From: Pachypanchax playfairii | Taxonomy: Eukaryota; Chordata; Actinopteri; Cyprinodontiformes; Aplocheilidae | Length of the DNA: 64,000 nt | Direction: 5' to 3' | Assembly (NCBI GenBank): GCA_006937955.1 | Contig: SSNP01000006.1 | Coordinates: 6,814,997 to 6,878,996, forward strand | Part shown: in pieces, positions 12,601 through 27,600 of the stretch | Position numbering within the stretch: the first letter of the stretch is position 1 | How the letters are laid out: each line of letters begins with the position of its first letter | Program-made: the position numbers and the translations under genes | The notes under the pieces: model-generated | Told to the model about the DNA's origin: nothing | The model's database searches: none | What the model saw: only the letters and a program-made list of their open reading frames with translations

Positions 12601-15600
12601 ACTAGAGCAAATTAACTAGAAGATTAAATTTAGTACATTTTTTATTTATGTGAATGTCTCGTACCAACACAGAAAATGCTGTTGAGGTTTACTTTGACTC
12701 GACCCACAACTCCGTTTAGAAAATCTGGCCAGGCGAGGACGTTCCCTCTGTGGGTCACATGTGAGGCTGGACAGCTGCTGGACAAGACTTTGATCTGTAG
12801 CAGGAAAAGAGAAGTTTAACACATAAATAATAAAAAATAATCTATATATTTACAGGCATTCCATGTTAAATCAAGTAGAGATAAGAGTAACAGTTTCAGG
12901 TTTTTGGAATCTTGTTCTTAATCAGAGCTTCAAATATAAAAAGAGCTGTACGAATGTACCTGCTGTGGAGTGAGAACACGATCCCAGATGTTGAGTTGGC
13001 TGATAGAACCAACGAAGGACTCTACAGGGTTGAAGCCCTCACCTCTCTGATCCTGGTCCTGTCCTAAAACAAGTGCCCCCCCACCTACAGGACAGAAGCA
13101 GCTCTGAGGTTAATGACCCTACCGTATCAGGTGACATTAAAGACAATTTGTATTGGACTCTGACATATTAAAAATGTTAAATTATTACTGATATGAAATA
13201 TTTCGGAACCAGGCTCAGAATAGCACTACACCTGGGATCGTGGTGCCGACTGACAGGCCTTTGCCTCCGTCTGAGGGCTTCCCATTAATATAGATTCTCC
13301 AGTCTCCATCCCAGCTCCTCCAGGACACGCCGATGTGGTACCACTGACCCGTATTCACAGCAGGGCAGTCAGTAATCCTCTCCTTCCCGTTCACGTATAA
13401 AACCCACCTGTTAGCAGATCAGACAGAAGAAGGGTTTAAAACAACGAGAACATTTCTGAAGGAATTCAGAAGCAGCTGCTGTCTCAGATCCCAACATTTT
13501 ATTCTCTAAACCTCAACATCAAATCCAACTGTAATAACAATTATAAATGTGGTATAAACTATATGAGCAGAATAAAGAGAACCAAGATCAAAAGATGTTA
13601 ATGCAGAAGTGAATTAGGGTCACCATGCCAACCACACAGCTGGGTTTCTGTCCTCGACTGAAGGTCTGAGTGGGAATTAAACCTTTTTCCTGAACTATTA
13701 GTTTTTTGGTTTTTTTTTGTCTGAGTTTATCATAAAACATTTGCTCTCAGCTCAGAAGAGAGAGTTTTGAGCTCAGATATGAAGGAAGTTGGAGTTTGGG
13801 CCGTGCCCTCTGGGGGGATCTGAGAGCTGAGAGGAAGTCTGATAGCAGTGACACAGAATCGGGTGAAAGAGGATAAACCCGTCTAAGTTTTGATGAGTAT
13901 AATTCTGAATGATGTTATTACTGTGACATCTGTCTAAGCTATACAGCTCCAGGGTTTTACCACTTCTTTTACAAAACTTCGTTCAACATGGAAATTATCT
14001 ACAATTTTTGTGAATTTCGACTCTGGTGGATGATGTGCTGCGGAGGAGGACTGAATCAGAAATCATGACAGAAACTGAAGATTAACATGTGAATAGTAAT
14101 AATGGTGTTCGTATGTCGGGACCAGTAATCATCACTGAGTAGAACTGATAGATCCTATGTTCCAGTAATCTTATGACATCACTGACCCGTTGTAGTCTAT
14201 GAGAAGGAACGCGTTGTAATTGCCTTCTACAGCGTAGGAAACAGGTGTTCCGTAATTAGTGGTGTCAGACGACCTCATCCAGAATGTGCAGGTGATTTCT
14301 GTCAGTGCTGGCATTACTCCATCCATCATCACGTAACCGTGGATACCAGATACCTCAAAGTCCAGGTTAAAGGCAGAGGACATCTCTAAGACACACCAGA
14401 AAATTATACATAAAAAACTGTTAAACATAAACATGTTAAATATCAGACTAAATATTTAAAAACTGGACAGCCATGAGTTCTAAAAACATGTTCAAGCTGT
14501 GCTTTAATAACACAATTCATCTGGATGTAAGTGACAGCTGGATTCAGTTTATATGTGTTATCTCCTCGACAGGTTGCCATAGTGATGTGCCATCTGTCCA
14601 ATACAGTAGTACCTGTCTCACACCTGGTTCCGTTGAACCCAGGGAGGCAACGGCAGGTAAAGGACCCGAGCCTGTCCAAGCAGCTGGCTCCGTTCACACA
14701 GGGGTTAGGGTCGCACTCGTCCACGTCCACCTCGCACAGTCGGCCCCGATAGCCCTCCACACACTGACACCTGAGATGAGTTTCCATGAACACGGAGCAT
14801 TTCAAATCTTGTCATTTAAAGACATATTATGTAGAAATTGTTTTTGGCAAAAATTATGTAGAATTTTTAATATTATGCTTTTTTAAAATAAAGTAATACC
14901 ATAATTAAGTTTGACATAATTCCATATATGATTTATTTTAACTTTAAAAAATTATTGATCTTTTTTATCATTATTTTTTGTCCATCTGACAAACTTGTAG
15001 TACTTTTTTCCACCACTAGAGTGAGTATAAGCCAGTTTTTGGCCGAGATCCTGATCTGCTGCTCTGTGTGACGTAGTGAGAATAATACTCGTTTCTGCCA
15101 CCCTGTGGTGGTTAGTGGAAGAAATGGGGTTGTGATTTGGCTCATTACTGCCACCTTGTGTTGGAAATAAAATCCATAACATAGTATACCTTTAAAGGGC
15201 AACGTTTTATCTGTATGTTAAATTTGTTGACAAAAATTGGGCTTGTTAAACACATAATTAAGACCGCCATTTATAAAGCTGTTTCACTCATTGTAGTAAA
15301 CTGTCGTTTGGGGGTGGGCAGGGGGCTTCTTACCTGAAACTGTTAACAGCATCTCTGCACGAGCCTCCATGTAGACATGGAGAGCTGTAACAATCATCAA
15401 TGTTGATCTCGCAGCGATCCCCAGAGAATCCAGGAGCACAATTACAGCTGTAACCACCTGTCAAATCCTCACACACGCCTCCGTTCAAACACGGGCCCGA
15501 CTGGCACTCATTGATTTCCAGTTCACAACGAGATCCTTTAAAAACACGAGGATGAGATTAGAGAATAATCAAAAGACTACAAATCTCCCTGTCAGTCAGT

Positions 15601-18600
15601 GTCAAGTAAAACAAGTTAAAAAGATGCATTCTGATGAGCACGAACCTGTGAAGCCATCTGCACAACTGCAGGTGAACTTGTTGACTTCATCCACACACAC
15701 GCCTTCATTCAGACAAGGGGAGGAGCTACACTCGTTTACCTCCGCCTCACACAGAGAACCTGAATCAAGCAGACAGAATATCATTTGAAACAATCTGTGA
15801 AAATTACTTTTCTTACAAATGTGTTATTTTCTGATTTCTTACCTAAAAATCCAGGTTTACATTCACACTGAAAGTCTCCCATCCCGTCCTTACACAGGCC
15901 GCCATTCTGACATGGAGCAGAGTCGCACTCGTTTATGTCGATCTCACACTTCGCACCTGAGAGACAGATATGAGAGACTGACTCCATCAGAACTGTAACC
16001 ATCTAGATTTATTTAAAGAGGCCCTTCCATTAAAAACGTTTTTTCTGAGGTTTCTGTTGAATATTTTAGCTCCACAGGTGTTCTTACCTTCATAGTGGGT
16101 GTGAAAACAGGTCAACAACTTCTCTTTCAGTTTTAATCTCTCAAACTACGCAGGTGGTGATAAAACCCGAGTTCTCCCGAGTTCGAACGGCCTGTATGTG
16201 TTTTGTCACAACTCCTTTGTTCGTTAGTTTTCATCAGCTCCTGCAGTTGAAACCACGCCTAGCATGCTGCTGGCTAAAAGCTGTTAGCATAAGACGTAAC
16301 AACAGGAAGACACGTCTGCTGTTGCCATGCGCAGCGGGGCAGGAAACAGTATACTTTGCTCTCATAGGCTAGTTTTGTTAGCCAATCAGAGTCCAGCAAA
16401 TTTGAATAATGAATATGAATGAGCTGCTGCTCGAAGCCTGATGGAACCACCCGAATTTTAACGCCGACAGATTGAAATGTCTGTTAATCAGTGTTTCCTG
16501 ACGTTTTTTTAGATATAAAATGTTTCATATTACTGGTTAATATTTAAGAAATTACCACAAAGTCCTGAAATTTGTATGAAATGGCCTCTTTAAGATATTT
16601 AATAACAACGATACAGCAGTATAATACACCATTATTACAATAGTTGTTAAAAGATGTTTTACCTGTGAAGCCAGGTGTACAGGTGCAGATATAACCTGCT
16701 CCAACTTCCTCACAGGTGCCTTTATTCTGACAGGGATTCAGGAAGCACTCGTGGAAAACCTGCAGGAATCATGAATCAAACACTGTCAACAGAACTTTAC
16801 ATGTCCTCAGGGAAAATCCACCAACATACACTATGATTTCAGTTTGTATTCAATGTATAACTGTAAGAAAATTATGTTTATTCTCATCATAATTTTATTA
16901 TTTACTCTAACATGTTTAAGAATACTTCATTAAGTGTTAAACGTATAGTACAAGAGATTGTTTACTACTGTAGGAGTACAAGAGTCTCCTTTTTTCCACA
17001 GAACTGTGTGTGAGTCTTTCTTTAGAACCAACTGTGATAATGTTGCCTAGTTATGTTAACTGTTGGAAGATGGACTTCATGAACCTTTTATAATGCTGAA
17101 TTTGTAATATCTTATTCAGTGAGTGTGGGGATTATGTAAACAGTTTGTACTGTATTCACTCGTTGCGGCAAGTAAATCTTCTTAACTTTATATACTTAGT
17201 CTGTGGTTCTTCTGTTGTCTGAGGGTTTAACTGTGTTTGGTGTCTAGGAACAACCTCCCTGATAATAACTTATTCATGGGATCACTGTACAGGTAGTCAA
17301 TATATTGCTTGTTCTTAATTGAAGTCAGACAACATATAAAAACGTCTCAGGAAGATGATGACAACATGGATTCATTGATCACCAGCAGACGTGAGCATTA
17401 TAATTTGTTTGTGTCTGAGGTTTTAGTTCAGAGAGATTGTGAAACATCCACAAGCTCCACCTCAAACTGTACAAGCCTTTGTTACTGGATATACTAGAAT
17501 TGAAAAGTAATTAAATACAAACGACAGCACAGCTTTCATTTGCAAAGCTACATCTGAACAAACCACAAAACTCGTAGAACAATCTCCTCTGGTGGAGATG
17601 TTGACCTTCTGACCTTCAGAGAGCTGAGCATAAAGGAATGACAGTAAATCAAATTTAAAATGAAAAGCAGGACAAAATTCCTCCATGTTGTTGTGAAAGA
17701 CTGGAAAAATTCTATAAAATGTCACATGTTGTTTATTTGAGGTTGTTTTTATTTGTAGTGTAGAATTAGAATGTAAGTTTCGAGAAGATGAAGATTAACC
17801 TGACTGCTGGCTTGATAGTCCTCACCGACCTCCACCTCTGGAGCAGCTGTTACACTCTCCTCCTTAGCAAGGAAGCTGGAGCCAAAACCTGATATTATAA
17901 CACAGAGGGATTCAAACACAACATTAAATGGGTGGACACAGAGATGAAAGAAGTTCTGGTTTCTGTCTGGTTTGTCTCACTGGAGCAGTGCTGTATGCTG
18001 GACGCCCCTGTTATGGTGGTGGTTCCATAAAAAGGACAGGAGAGGCAGTAAGAGCGTCCATGTTCAGGTTGGTAATAATCTCTTGGACAGGGGTAACAGG
18101 GAACCAGACCGGTACGAGAGAAATGACCTGCCAAGCAGGGGACTGTAAAAGAGAGAGGAAATAGCAACAAAACAGCTGTTTTAAAAAGGTTTAAAGATTA
18201 TATACTAATTATGGATTTCCCCAATAAAAAAGTAGCAAAAAAAGGCATAATTTCTAATTTAATCCATACAACTTGCTAAACAAAAAGCCTTATTTATAGC
18301 ATCCTCCATTTTTATAAATCAAATAATAAATAAAACATACTTAGAATCTGGAATGAAGTTGTTTTGTGGATGACTTCAAATAATCATAATAAACCAAAGT
18401 GAAATGAAAATCTGAGATACTGTCAAATGGCGTCACCTCCACACTCTGTGTCATCCACTGCTCCTCGGGTGACCGTGGACGTCCCTCCAGGACACACCTG
18501 ACACTTTCTGGCACCGAAACCAGGCTGGAAGTGACCGAGTGGGCACGACTCACAGATCTCCAACCCGTTCAGAGAGTGAGTTCCAGGTTTACACTGAGCT

Positions 18601-21600
18601 GCAGGGACAGGTCGATCATCAAATATCACAAAACGGAAACAAACACAGACAAAATTTCATCAATAAATACAATTAAAATACAGGCGTGTTTTTAAAATAT
18701 CTGCTTTGTGTGTTTGTACACACCTTTGCATTCGGTGATCTTGCGAGAGTGCAGGTAGGCAGTGGAGGTTCCTTCAGGACAGGACTTGCACTCCAGCTGA
18801 CCTTCCTGGTCCTGGTAGGACCCGAGCCAGCAGCTCTCACATTCATTATACTCCAGCGAGAAGTAAGTTCCCACCGGACATTGGACTACAAAAGAGCTCA
18901 GAGTCAGTGATTTCCTGGTTGTTATTTTACTGTGGCTGTACTTCCTGTTTGAACTCACCACACATTCTGCCTTTGAGCACCGAGCCCGGCCTGCAGAACA
19001 GAGACGCCTTCTTGCTCTCCAGCGATCTGGGATCAGATACGATCATCTCTGACGACAGGTGAAAGCTGGACAGCGGCTGTTTGGCCAGCGTTCGTTTCAA
19101 GCGATTGGTCAGCTGCTCCAGGGTTCGCAAAAGTCTCTTCTGATTGGCTACTTCTGCTGAGTCGTTCCTCGACAGTGGCAAAGGGATGCTTGCTGGGAAA
19201 ACGAATAAAAGTTAACGTACTGAACAACAGACCCAGTTGATGGCTTTAAATAAAATTAAAAGATGACACGTTTGGGAATACAGACGTTCTTTCTTACCTG
19301 TAATGTTGAAATAAATCTGGATCTTATGGTCTCTGGTGGGGCCTCGGATCTTTCTGCTCCTCCTTGTGCGGAGGTGTGGTTTCCTGCTGGTGTCTCGCTG
19401 TTTGCTAGGGAGCTGGCGGGTGCTTGTGGCAAAGCCTGACTCAAAGTAGGCGTAGTCCTGTCCGCCCTGAGACCCCCAGCTGTTGCCCCAACCTCCTGGA
19501 GCTGTTTACAAAGCAACAAGAGAGAAAAATCAGCTAAAGCTTCAAATAAACATCAGTTTCACTTGCTGTCAATCCTACCGATTGAAAATCCGTTTTCATA
19601 ATCGTAATTGTACTCCAGACAGTGACCCTGTGACATCACCTCCAGCTTGCAGGTGATTTCACCACTGCTGCAAATACTGGGAAGCTGTGAAGAATAAAAC
19701 AATATGTATTTAATTTATTCTACAGCTAATTAGGGAGAGTGTGTAAACAAGTCCTCACCATGCCTCCTAGTTTGCTGTTAAAGTCTCCAGTAAACGACTT
19801 GACCAGATCTGTATCGTCACACCGAGATGCTTTAAACAACATCTCAAAGGGCTTAAAGCCGTTGTTCGCGATGCGGTTCACTGGAAAAGAACAAGAGTGT
19901 AGCTCGTCTTTTCAATCCCACAATGTAAACACGTCGTTGTGCAGAATAATAAAGAGATGAACTGCACTTACAGGAGCAGTCGGGTCTGTCCGAGGAGTAC
20001 GGTGGTTCCCACACACCGTTGTGGGGGCAGAAGTAGCTGTGCACGGCGTCCTGAGCGAAGCTGTAACCTTCTTTACACTGTAAGGTGCAGTTAACTCCAT
20101 CATCTTCTTCAGAGCAGATGAACTCTCCGTTTACAGGAACGTACGGCTGGTCACAAGTTGTTCCTGTGCGAGAAAGAGAAATCAATAAGATTTCACATAC
20201 AACCACAAGGAAAAATAAACAGCACTGCACATGTACATAGAAAATATTTCAGTACATTTGAACTAACAATCACATTGTTTTTCATTTGTCCTCAGAGAGC
20301 AACATAATAGGCCTAATTTACAGCAGACATTTTTATTTGGAAGAGTAATAACAAGGGCTACTTTCAACTCCTGCAGTAATACACCATGGTTGTTCTGTAA
20401 GAAATGCTTAGAAACAGAACTTTCTCTAAATGGAATGCGGCCCTAATTAAAACACCTATGTCTTCTTCACTCCGTAAAGTCAAAATATCTGATGTGAAAT
20501 AGGTCTGTGTGTGTGTATATATATATTAGGGCTGTCAAATGATTTAAAGTTTTAATGGTAATTAATTGCATGATAGTTAACTTCACTATTAATCCCAGAT
20601 TTTTAGGATGTTATTAATTGACCTTAAAGCTGCTATACTTAATTTGCATAACATGGTTAATGGTTCGGTCCAAAAGGAATGATTGGACAGTCTCTCCTGC
20701 CGTACGGACTTCTGCATTTATTTAGTTTCTGTGCTCCTAAAAAACGGAGACATATTACCGCAGCACACCACTGCTGGGAGTGTTCGCCGCTCTACCATGT
20801 GACAGCAGGAGAAACAGCCGCCGGCTGGTTCCACGTCAGGTTCAGGACAAAGTAACAATTAATGTCAGTTGTTTGTTGTTATATTGTTTTCAATTACCGG
20901 TGATTCCACCATGTTACGGTACTTGAATGAACTGCGGACCAGTGTCTTGCACTCGCTCATCTCCTGGGGCTATACGTGTTTCCAAACCTGGGGGGCGTGG
21001 CTTAGGAATTCTACCCGACGGGAGTTCTGTCACTTTGTTGACAGTCTAAGCCAGTGTTTCCCAACCCTGGTCCTCAAGGCACACTGTCCTGCATATTTTA
21101 GATGTTTCCCTGTTCCAACACAGCTGAGTTAAATGAGCAAATTACCAAACAACTTGTCTTGTAATTTGCTCATTTAACTCAGCTGTGTTGGAACAGGGAA
21201 ACATCTAAAACATGCAGGACAATAGCTACGTTTACATGCGCCAAATTTCCCCAATCTGATTAAAATCTTGGTCGATCTGAATTCCCAAATCCCTGTTTAC
21301 ATGGACACTAACTGAAATGATCTGATCATGCCATGAGTACACATGCACCAAGCACTCAATCAGGTTAAATGAGTTGAGCATGCGCACAGCGAGTTGTCTT
21401 TCCGGGGGAAGAAAAAAAAGTAAACAAACTCCGTCCTTTCTGCACGTCTTTCCCGCCCCATCGTGTGCTCGAGCTGACTCACGTTTTCCCCAATATGGAC
21501 CTTCTGCGGGTGATTACCTTTATGTTTGGGTTTTTACTGGTCGCATTAACCAAGCTAGCGGCTGAATACATATTGCTACTGCTCCTCCACCACAGGAGAG

Positions 21601-24600
21601 GAGAGCAGGATGACAGGATGACTGCACCAGCAGACCACTTCTGTTTACTTCCCGCTATGTTTTCTACTTGGGTCTGCGAAAGCGGAAAGACGTCACGCTG
21701 AAGTTGTACGCATGCGCAGTGGGCTTTTTTCACCCTTTCTTTCTGAATGGGTGTGTACATGCACGTCTATCTGAATGAAGATCGGACAAAACCACCCCTC
21801 TCGATCGGAAGTAAATTTCTTTCGGATCAGGCTGCATCGGATCAAAACATTCTGATTGACATGTTTACATGACGTATTTTTTTTCCGATTGGGCGTTTAT
21901 TCCGATTAAATGTGCCCATGTAAACGTAGCTAGTGTGCCTTGAGGACCAGGGTTGGGAAACACTGGTCTAAGCTAGGCTATTTGAAATCAGGGATATCAG
22001 CTTTAAAATACTACGGTGATAGCTCAGTTCACGTCGACAATAAACACAAATAACTTTCATCTTATCAACTTTACCATCTGGTCGAGTTTTAAAGCTAGGG
22101 AAGAACATTTCTTTGAGCAAAAGTGAAAACTAAATCAATAACCCAACAATGAACACGTAGGTTTAAATCCTTTATGTGGTGATGTGCGTGGGTAATACCT
22201 TGTACAGTTATGGTCAGGTTGCACGTGCGGCTGTTTCCTGCAGCGTCCATTGCAGTATATTGAACCAACGTCTCTCCAACTGGGAACAGTGAACCTGGAC
22301 TGTGGCTACTGCTCACTGTCAGACGACCACCTGATATAAAAGAAAATCTTTGTTTAAATGGAACCGATTTAACTACAAAGATCATTGATCCATTGAAAAA
22401 ATACCAAACCTCATTAGTTTTCATTATTTAGAGCAGTCTGGGTGAAAAACGCTGTATTACTCTGTATTTATTGCAACGCCTCAGCAAATTGTCCAAAAAT
22501 GTGAGAAAAGTCAAAAAACAATCTATTGATTGTTTTTATTACACTTACAGTGGATTCAAATTCCTAAATACTGTTTTTGACATTGTGCGTTGCTTCAAAC
22601 ATCCTGTAGAGGGCAGTGCTGTACACAGTTTACGTTTCAGGGTTAAGTGAGTCAATCTGAAGTAGACCCAAGCAGTTCAGTTAAACAAAGAGATTAATTC
22701 AGTCTGGACAGCTTGAAGAAAGTTCATGAACACAAAGCAATGGAAAGTGAGCGCCGTGACGACGGCAGTGTGTGACGCCACAGACAGTGGAACCATGAGA
22801 ACGTCTGTAAGTGTGAGAGACACTGAATGCATTGAAAGGAGGAAAAGTGAGTGATTATTGTTTAACTCCAATCCATTAACAGCAGCAGCATCGTTCCAAG
22901 AAGGCTGACACACGTCTGGCCGTCTGGAGTGTGTGTGCTTGTGTGTGTTTGTGTGTCTTAACGAGTTAGGACTATATATAGCGAGCTGGCATCAGGGTGT
23001 GGGCCTGGAAAAACAAAACACTGACGTCGAAGCAGCGCTGGGCTGACGTCATGTGGACCCGAAGCAGCCGCAGCAGCCTGTTATTACAGCGTATGTATGG
23101 GTGTGTGTGTTATTGAGGGAGTTTGTTATTGGCGAGGGGGAGTTGCACCTCCGCAGACAGGTGGGGAGTGATCAGTTTGACTGGTTAGTGAGTGAGATGT
23201 GAGGTTTGGGGCGCTGTGCCTGGCTCAGTTTGTTAACTCACACAAACACATTTGTGTGTAAAAAAATAAAGCCAGAAAAAATGAATTACATGCAGCTGGC
23301 AGCAGGATGGGAACTTGAAAGATTCTGGTTTACTGTCTGTCAACACTTCAGCTGAAACTCCAAGGAAAACCTCATCCAAGTCAACAATATTTAGCCTGCT
23401 AGGTAAGGAGACCTTGAAGTGTTCCTCTATTGAAAGATTTGTGTGAAGTGTTTATGAAGTTATTAGAAGAGCAGGTGCTTAACTCACACTCATGAACTCT
23501 TAAAACTGCTCTTGAAGAAGATGCCAGTTTAATTTAACTCATAAAATGACTAACAGGAGGATTAAAAATGAACCTAGACTGACATTATTTTTAAAAAATC
23601 CCAAGGAAGTTAATAAATGCCCGTCGGCTTGTCTTCTCCTTTTAACGTGTTAGTTTATTGTGGTTTATACAATTATATTTTATAGTTCTTTGTATCCTTG
23701 AATAGTGTGGTGTTTTTATATCTTGTTCTTATTTTAAATGTTTTTATATTGATGTAAAGTCCCATCTGGAGATCATTAAAACAGAAACCTGGAGTTTTTT
23801 CTCAGAAGGTGCCACTGAAGTGAAAAAAATGTGCTGCACCTTTAAGTCCCGCCCCTCTGTTTCTGTGATCCCATAGCAAGTGTTGGTTGTTACGATGGAC
23901 ACTTCATGGATAAGTTACATTTATATAGCTCACGAGAACAAGACCAGATAATATTTGACATTGCTTTTCAGAAAAATATAATAACAAAATATGTCACTGG
24001 GTGTCCAGCAGATACCCAAAATGCTGCCACACAAATACTTAAATATGGGGCTTCCTCAATGATGATATTTCCTCTCTCTAGCACCGTGTAGCTACTACTG
24101 CTAATGTTGCCAACTGTTTCTGACTGAAAGTAGCTGAAGTTCCCCCAAAAAGTCGCTAGATGTCGCCAGATGACGTGACGTACTAATTTGCATATCAATG
24201 ACGCTAACGTGATGACGTCATCAGTCTTGTAGCGTAAAACAAACAAAACCAGCGTGCTTAGAATAAGGTCAAAATAAAAAAAACCCATAGAACACAAAGG
24301 AGCAGCCGTTAAAAGATCACGGAAAGATGGCAAAAAGAAATGGATAGAATATTTTTATTTTCTCTGAAGTTTACGATTGAGAGAATGGAACTCTTAAACA
24401 GAAAATTTTTAAATTGACTGAAATGTTTGTATGATTGAATTAAAATGACTTTTCTTGTAGTTCTCAACTGCCTTGAGATGAAATCTGTTGTGATTCAATG
24501 GTATATATTGACCTAATAGATAATAATTTTTTTATTTTTGTTTGGTTTTGTTGCTTTTAGTACTCCTGGACTGAAAACACAACATGAGTTTTCTCTGCAA

Positions 24601-27600
24601 GGTACCAGACTCTGATGCAGTTTTCCTCTTGAAATAAGGACTTACTAAGTTAAGTAAAAAATGGGAAATATTCCACATCAGGAATCAGAAATCCAAAAAC
24701 ATAAGAGTTGATATAAAAATTCTGTCTATAAATGAACAACCTTTGAACCTTCATCCCTGCTATGTTTTCTGACTCAGAGGCAAAAACTCTGGAACAACAG
24801 AATGTGATACTGAACTAATCCTCCCCTCGGGTTTCCTCCGGCAGGATTATAGACTCACTTTTCCCTTCAAGAACTAGATCCAGGTCACATTCTATGTAAA
24901 TCAACCTAGTTTCCCAATTGCTGTCAAAAATGTTTCCTTTACTTCCTGCCACCTAGATACATCGATTTTTCCAAACCTTTTTGTGGAGCTTTATCCAGTT
25001 TGATTGTTTTGACAAATTTCTCTATAAGATGACTTTTTCAGGTTATTGCTTCCTTTAAAATGGATGTTAATATTTGATATTTTACCTGGATTGTTCTAAA
25101 TTTGTTAGAAAGACATTTCTAATAATGATGCTTATGGCTGCATGTCCATTGTCTTAAGCAGGATTTGATTTAGTGGAGCACTAAACAACTTCCACATAAA
25201 AATACAGTTTACATTAAAGGGTTTTGTGATGAACTTATAAAAAAAAATTTAAAAATATAAGTTTAGACATTCATTAAACTGGTGGGAAAAGCAATGTGTT
25301 GAATTTGGTGTTGTAAATATTAAAACTAAGAAAAAAATCTTTATTCATCTATTTGGATTCTACCACTTTTCTATGATTGAGTCACAGAAGTAAATGATCC
25401 AGGGAAAACCCAGACATCCCTCTACCCAGCAACATCCAGCTTGTACTGGAGGATCACCAGGTGTTCCCAGTCCAGAGAGGATATACGATACCTGCAGCAC
25501 ATTCTGGGTCTGCCCGGGGGTCTCCTTCCTGAGGGACATGCCTGGAAAACCTCCAGAGGGAGGACATCAGGATGAATTTTAATCAGATGTTTGAGCCTCC
25601 ACAGCTGGATTACTTTCAATGAGAAGGAGCTACATGGGAAGTCCATTTTGCCACTTGCTAACAGCTCAAAGGATCTGATTTTTATCAAAGGCTGGAGCAG
25701 CAAATTCACTGTCTAATAACACCTGAAACTGCCTGTTAAATGGTAAATAGTCTATATTTGTATAGCGCTTTTCAAGTCATTAAGACCATTCAAAGCACTT
25801 TTACACTACAAGCTTTACATTCACCTATTCTTACAACCCCATATGTAAATCGATGGGCTACAATAAGCAGATGTTCTGTTATAATCAAACATAACTGCTA
25901 CTGACAACAACTACTTTTCATTTTTGTTGCTGTCCAAATATCAAATTCTTTTCTGTCTTCAGTCAGTCACGATTCAGTTTTAGAGGTCAATAACTCAAAG
26001 TTAGCTCACATTTCTAACACTTTGGTTGATGGAAACAAAACTAAAAGGAGTTCCAGATGCACAAAACAACTCTGTGACCATTTTAAGAGGAATATTTGTC
26101 TAGTAGGTTTTTCGAAGTTTGTTGAAAAATCTAGCATCAGAGTCGTGTCTCATGCCGATGAGATTCAACTTTCAGCTTGACTTGGTCTTACAGTACGTTC
26201 ATAGATTAGGTTCACACGTCTTCAGATTACAGTGTTCTTTCATTTGCTTATATTTGGGGAAAGGACAAGGTATAGTTAGTAGGTACTGCAGTGTCTCCAT
26301 TTTGGTTGTTGGGATTTAGTGATAGAGAAAACCAACATGATTAAATGATAAATGACGTGTACTTGTATAGCACTTTTCTTAAGTCAGGTGACCCCCAAAG
26401 CGCTTCACACTACAGTCTGTCATTCACACACACACTGACAAGTTTGAGGGTGATAAACTACACACATGTTGTAGCTACAGCTGTCCTGGGGCACACACTG
26501 ACAGAGGCGAGGCGCCAGGATGAAGTGTCTTGCCCAAAGAAACAACGGTTAGGAAATCTTTTCAGGGCGGAGCGGGGATTTGAACCAGTGACCCTCGAGT
26601 TACCGGACAACCCACTCCACCACCTGAGTCATGTCTGCCCAATTATGCAAAAATAACTATATTCACCCCTCGTTTTTATAATTTCATGTTCATTTATAAC
26701 TTTAAAGACCCACTCCGATAAAAATCGTGTTTTTCGTGTTGTTAACATGTTCTTGTGGTATTTTTCTGATGCTAGAGGACGGATCTTAAGAAAATTCAGC
26801 TCAAAATTGCATTTCTGAGTATTTCTGTATTCAAATCGCTGTGAATCAGTAGCAGATGCAAAAACAAAGAGTGCGTTTGTAACACAGAAAATCCGCTAGC
26901 TTACAGCTATCAGTAGCACTAGCATAAACGGAGATCTCTCAGCAACAGGGGGGAAAATCCCCCATGCCAATGGTTCCGCCCACATCACAGAGGTTAATTG
27001 CTAATGAGCTACTGCTATTTTGCAGAAACTACTTCCTAGAAAACGGTACAGATTTTGAGATTTTGGGCAAAACCACTTTAAAATACATCAAAAGATGATC
27101 GGAGTGGGTCTTTAAATTTATTTACCTTTAGCTGAACTTGACATAACTTCTAATCCAAATCCTCTAAAATGAAAGAATATTATTGCAAGTGTATGAACTC
27201 TGTTTAATCGATACAATAATTAATGTGTAAAAGAGTCGTGCTTTAAAAAATGATTTGACAAACATGTAAGAAACAGCCCAATCAAGCTTGCATGTGTGTT
27301 CACATATTTGTGTGAACTATGGGTGGAATGAGTGCACGTTCCCACAAAAGAAGGGTTTTTCATAGAAATAACACCTGTGTTTCCCTACTGTCTCCATCTG
27401 GTTTTACATTAATGACATTAGCAGACACTATAACCACTTCATCTATCCTCTGGTTCTATTCTCTCTCTGTCTTTCTCTAAAACACAGACTCATAAAAAAC
27501 GTCCGGTGTCTCACTCCATTCATACACAGACAGCACCCTCCTGTTCCCATTTTTCCAGTCACCCACTGGAAAAAGATCCTGTTTGACTAGAATCAGTGGA

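Larger units (their letters stand above)
20624..22006. mobile_element. TTAA MITE (AGCTGCTATA family) with two nested insertions
   Basis: The outer element has ends TTAAAGCTGCTATACTTAAT and ATATCAGCTTTAA. It is interrupted after GTCTAAGC by a hAT element (21052-21965), itself interrupted by a third element (21225-21930). A copy without the hAT insertion lies at 28432-28738, so the empty target site can be read directly. Confidence 0.82.

Noticed and set aside
23906..24333. Possible gene or transposase frame near 24 kb
   Set aside because: Overlapping frames on both strands without domain signatures; probably repeat-derived but without definable ends.
26576..26622. A tRNA gene on the minus strand
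   Set aside because: A- and B-boxes are present, but spacing is too short and the acceptor and anticodon stems do not pair; it is a SINE head.
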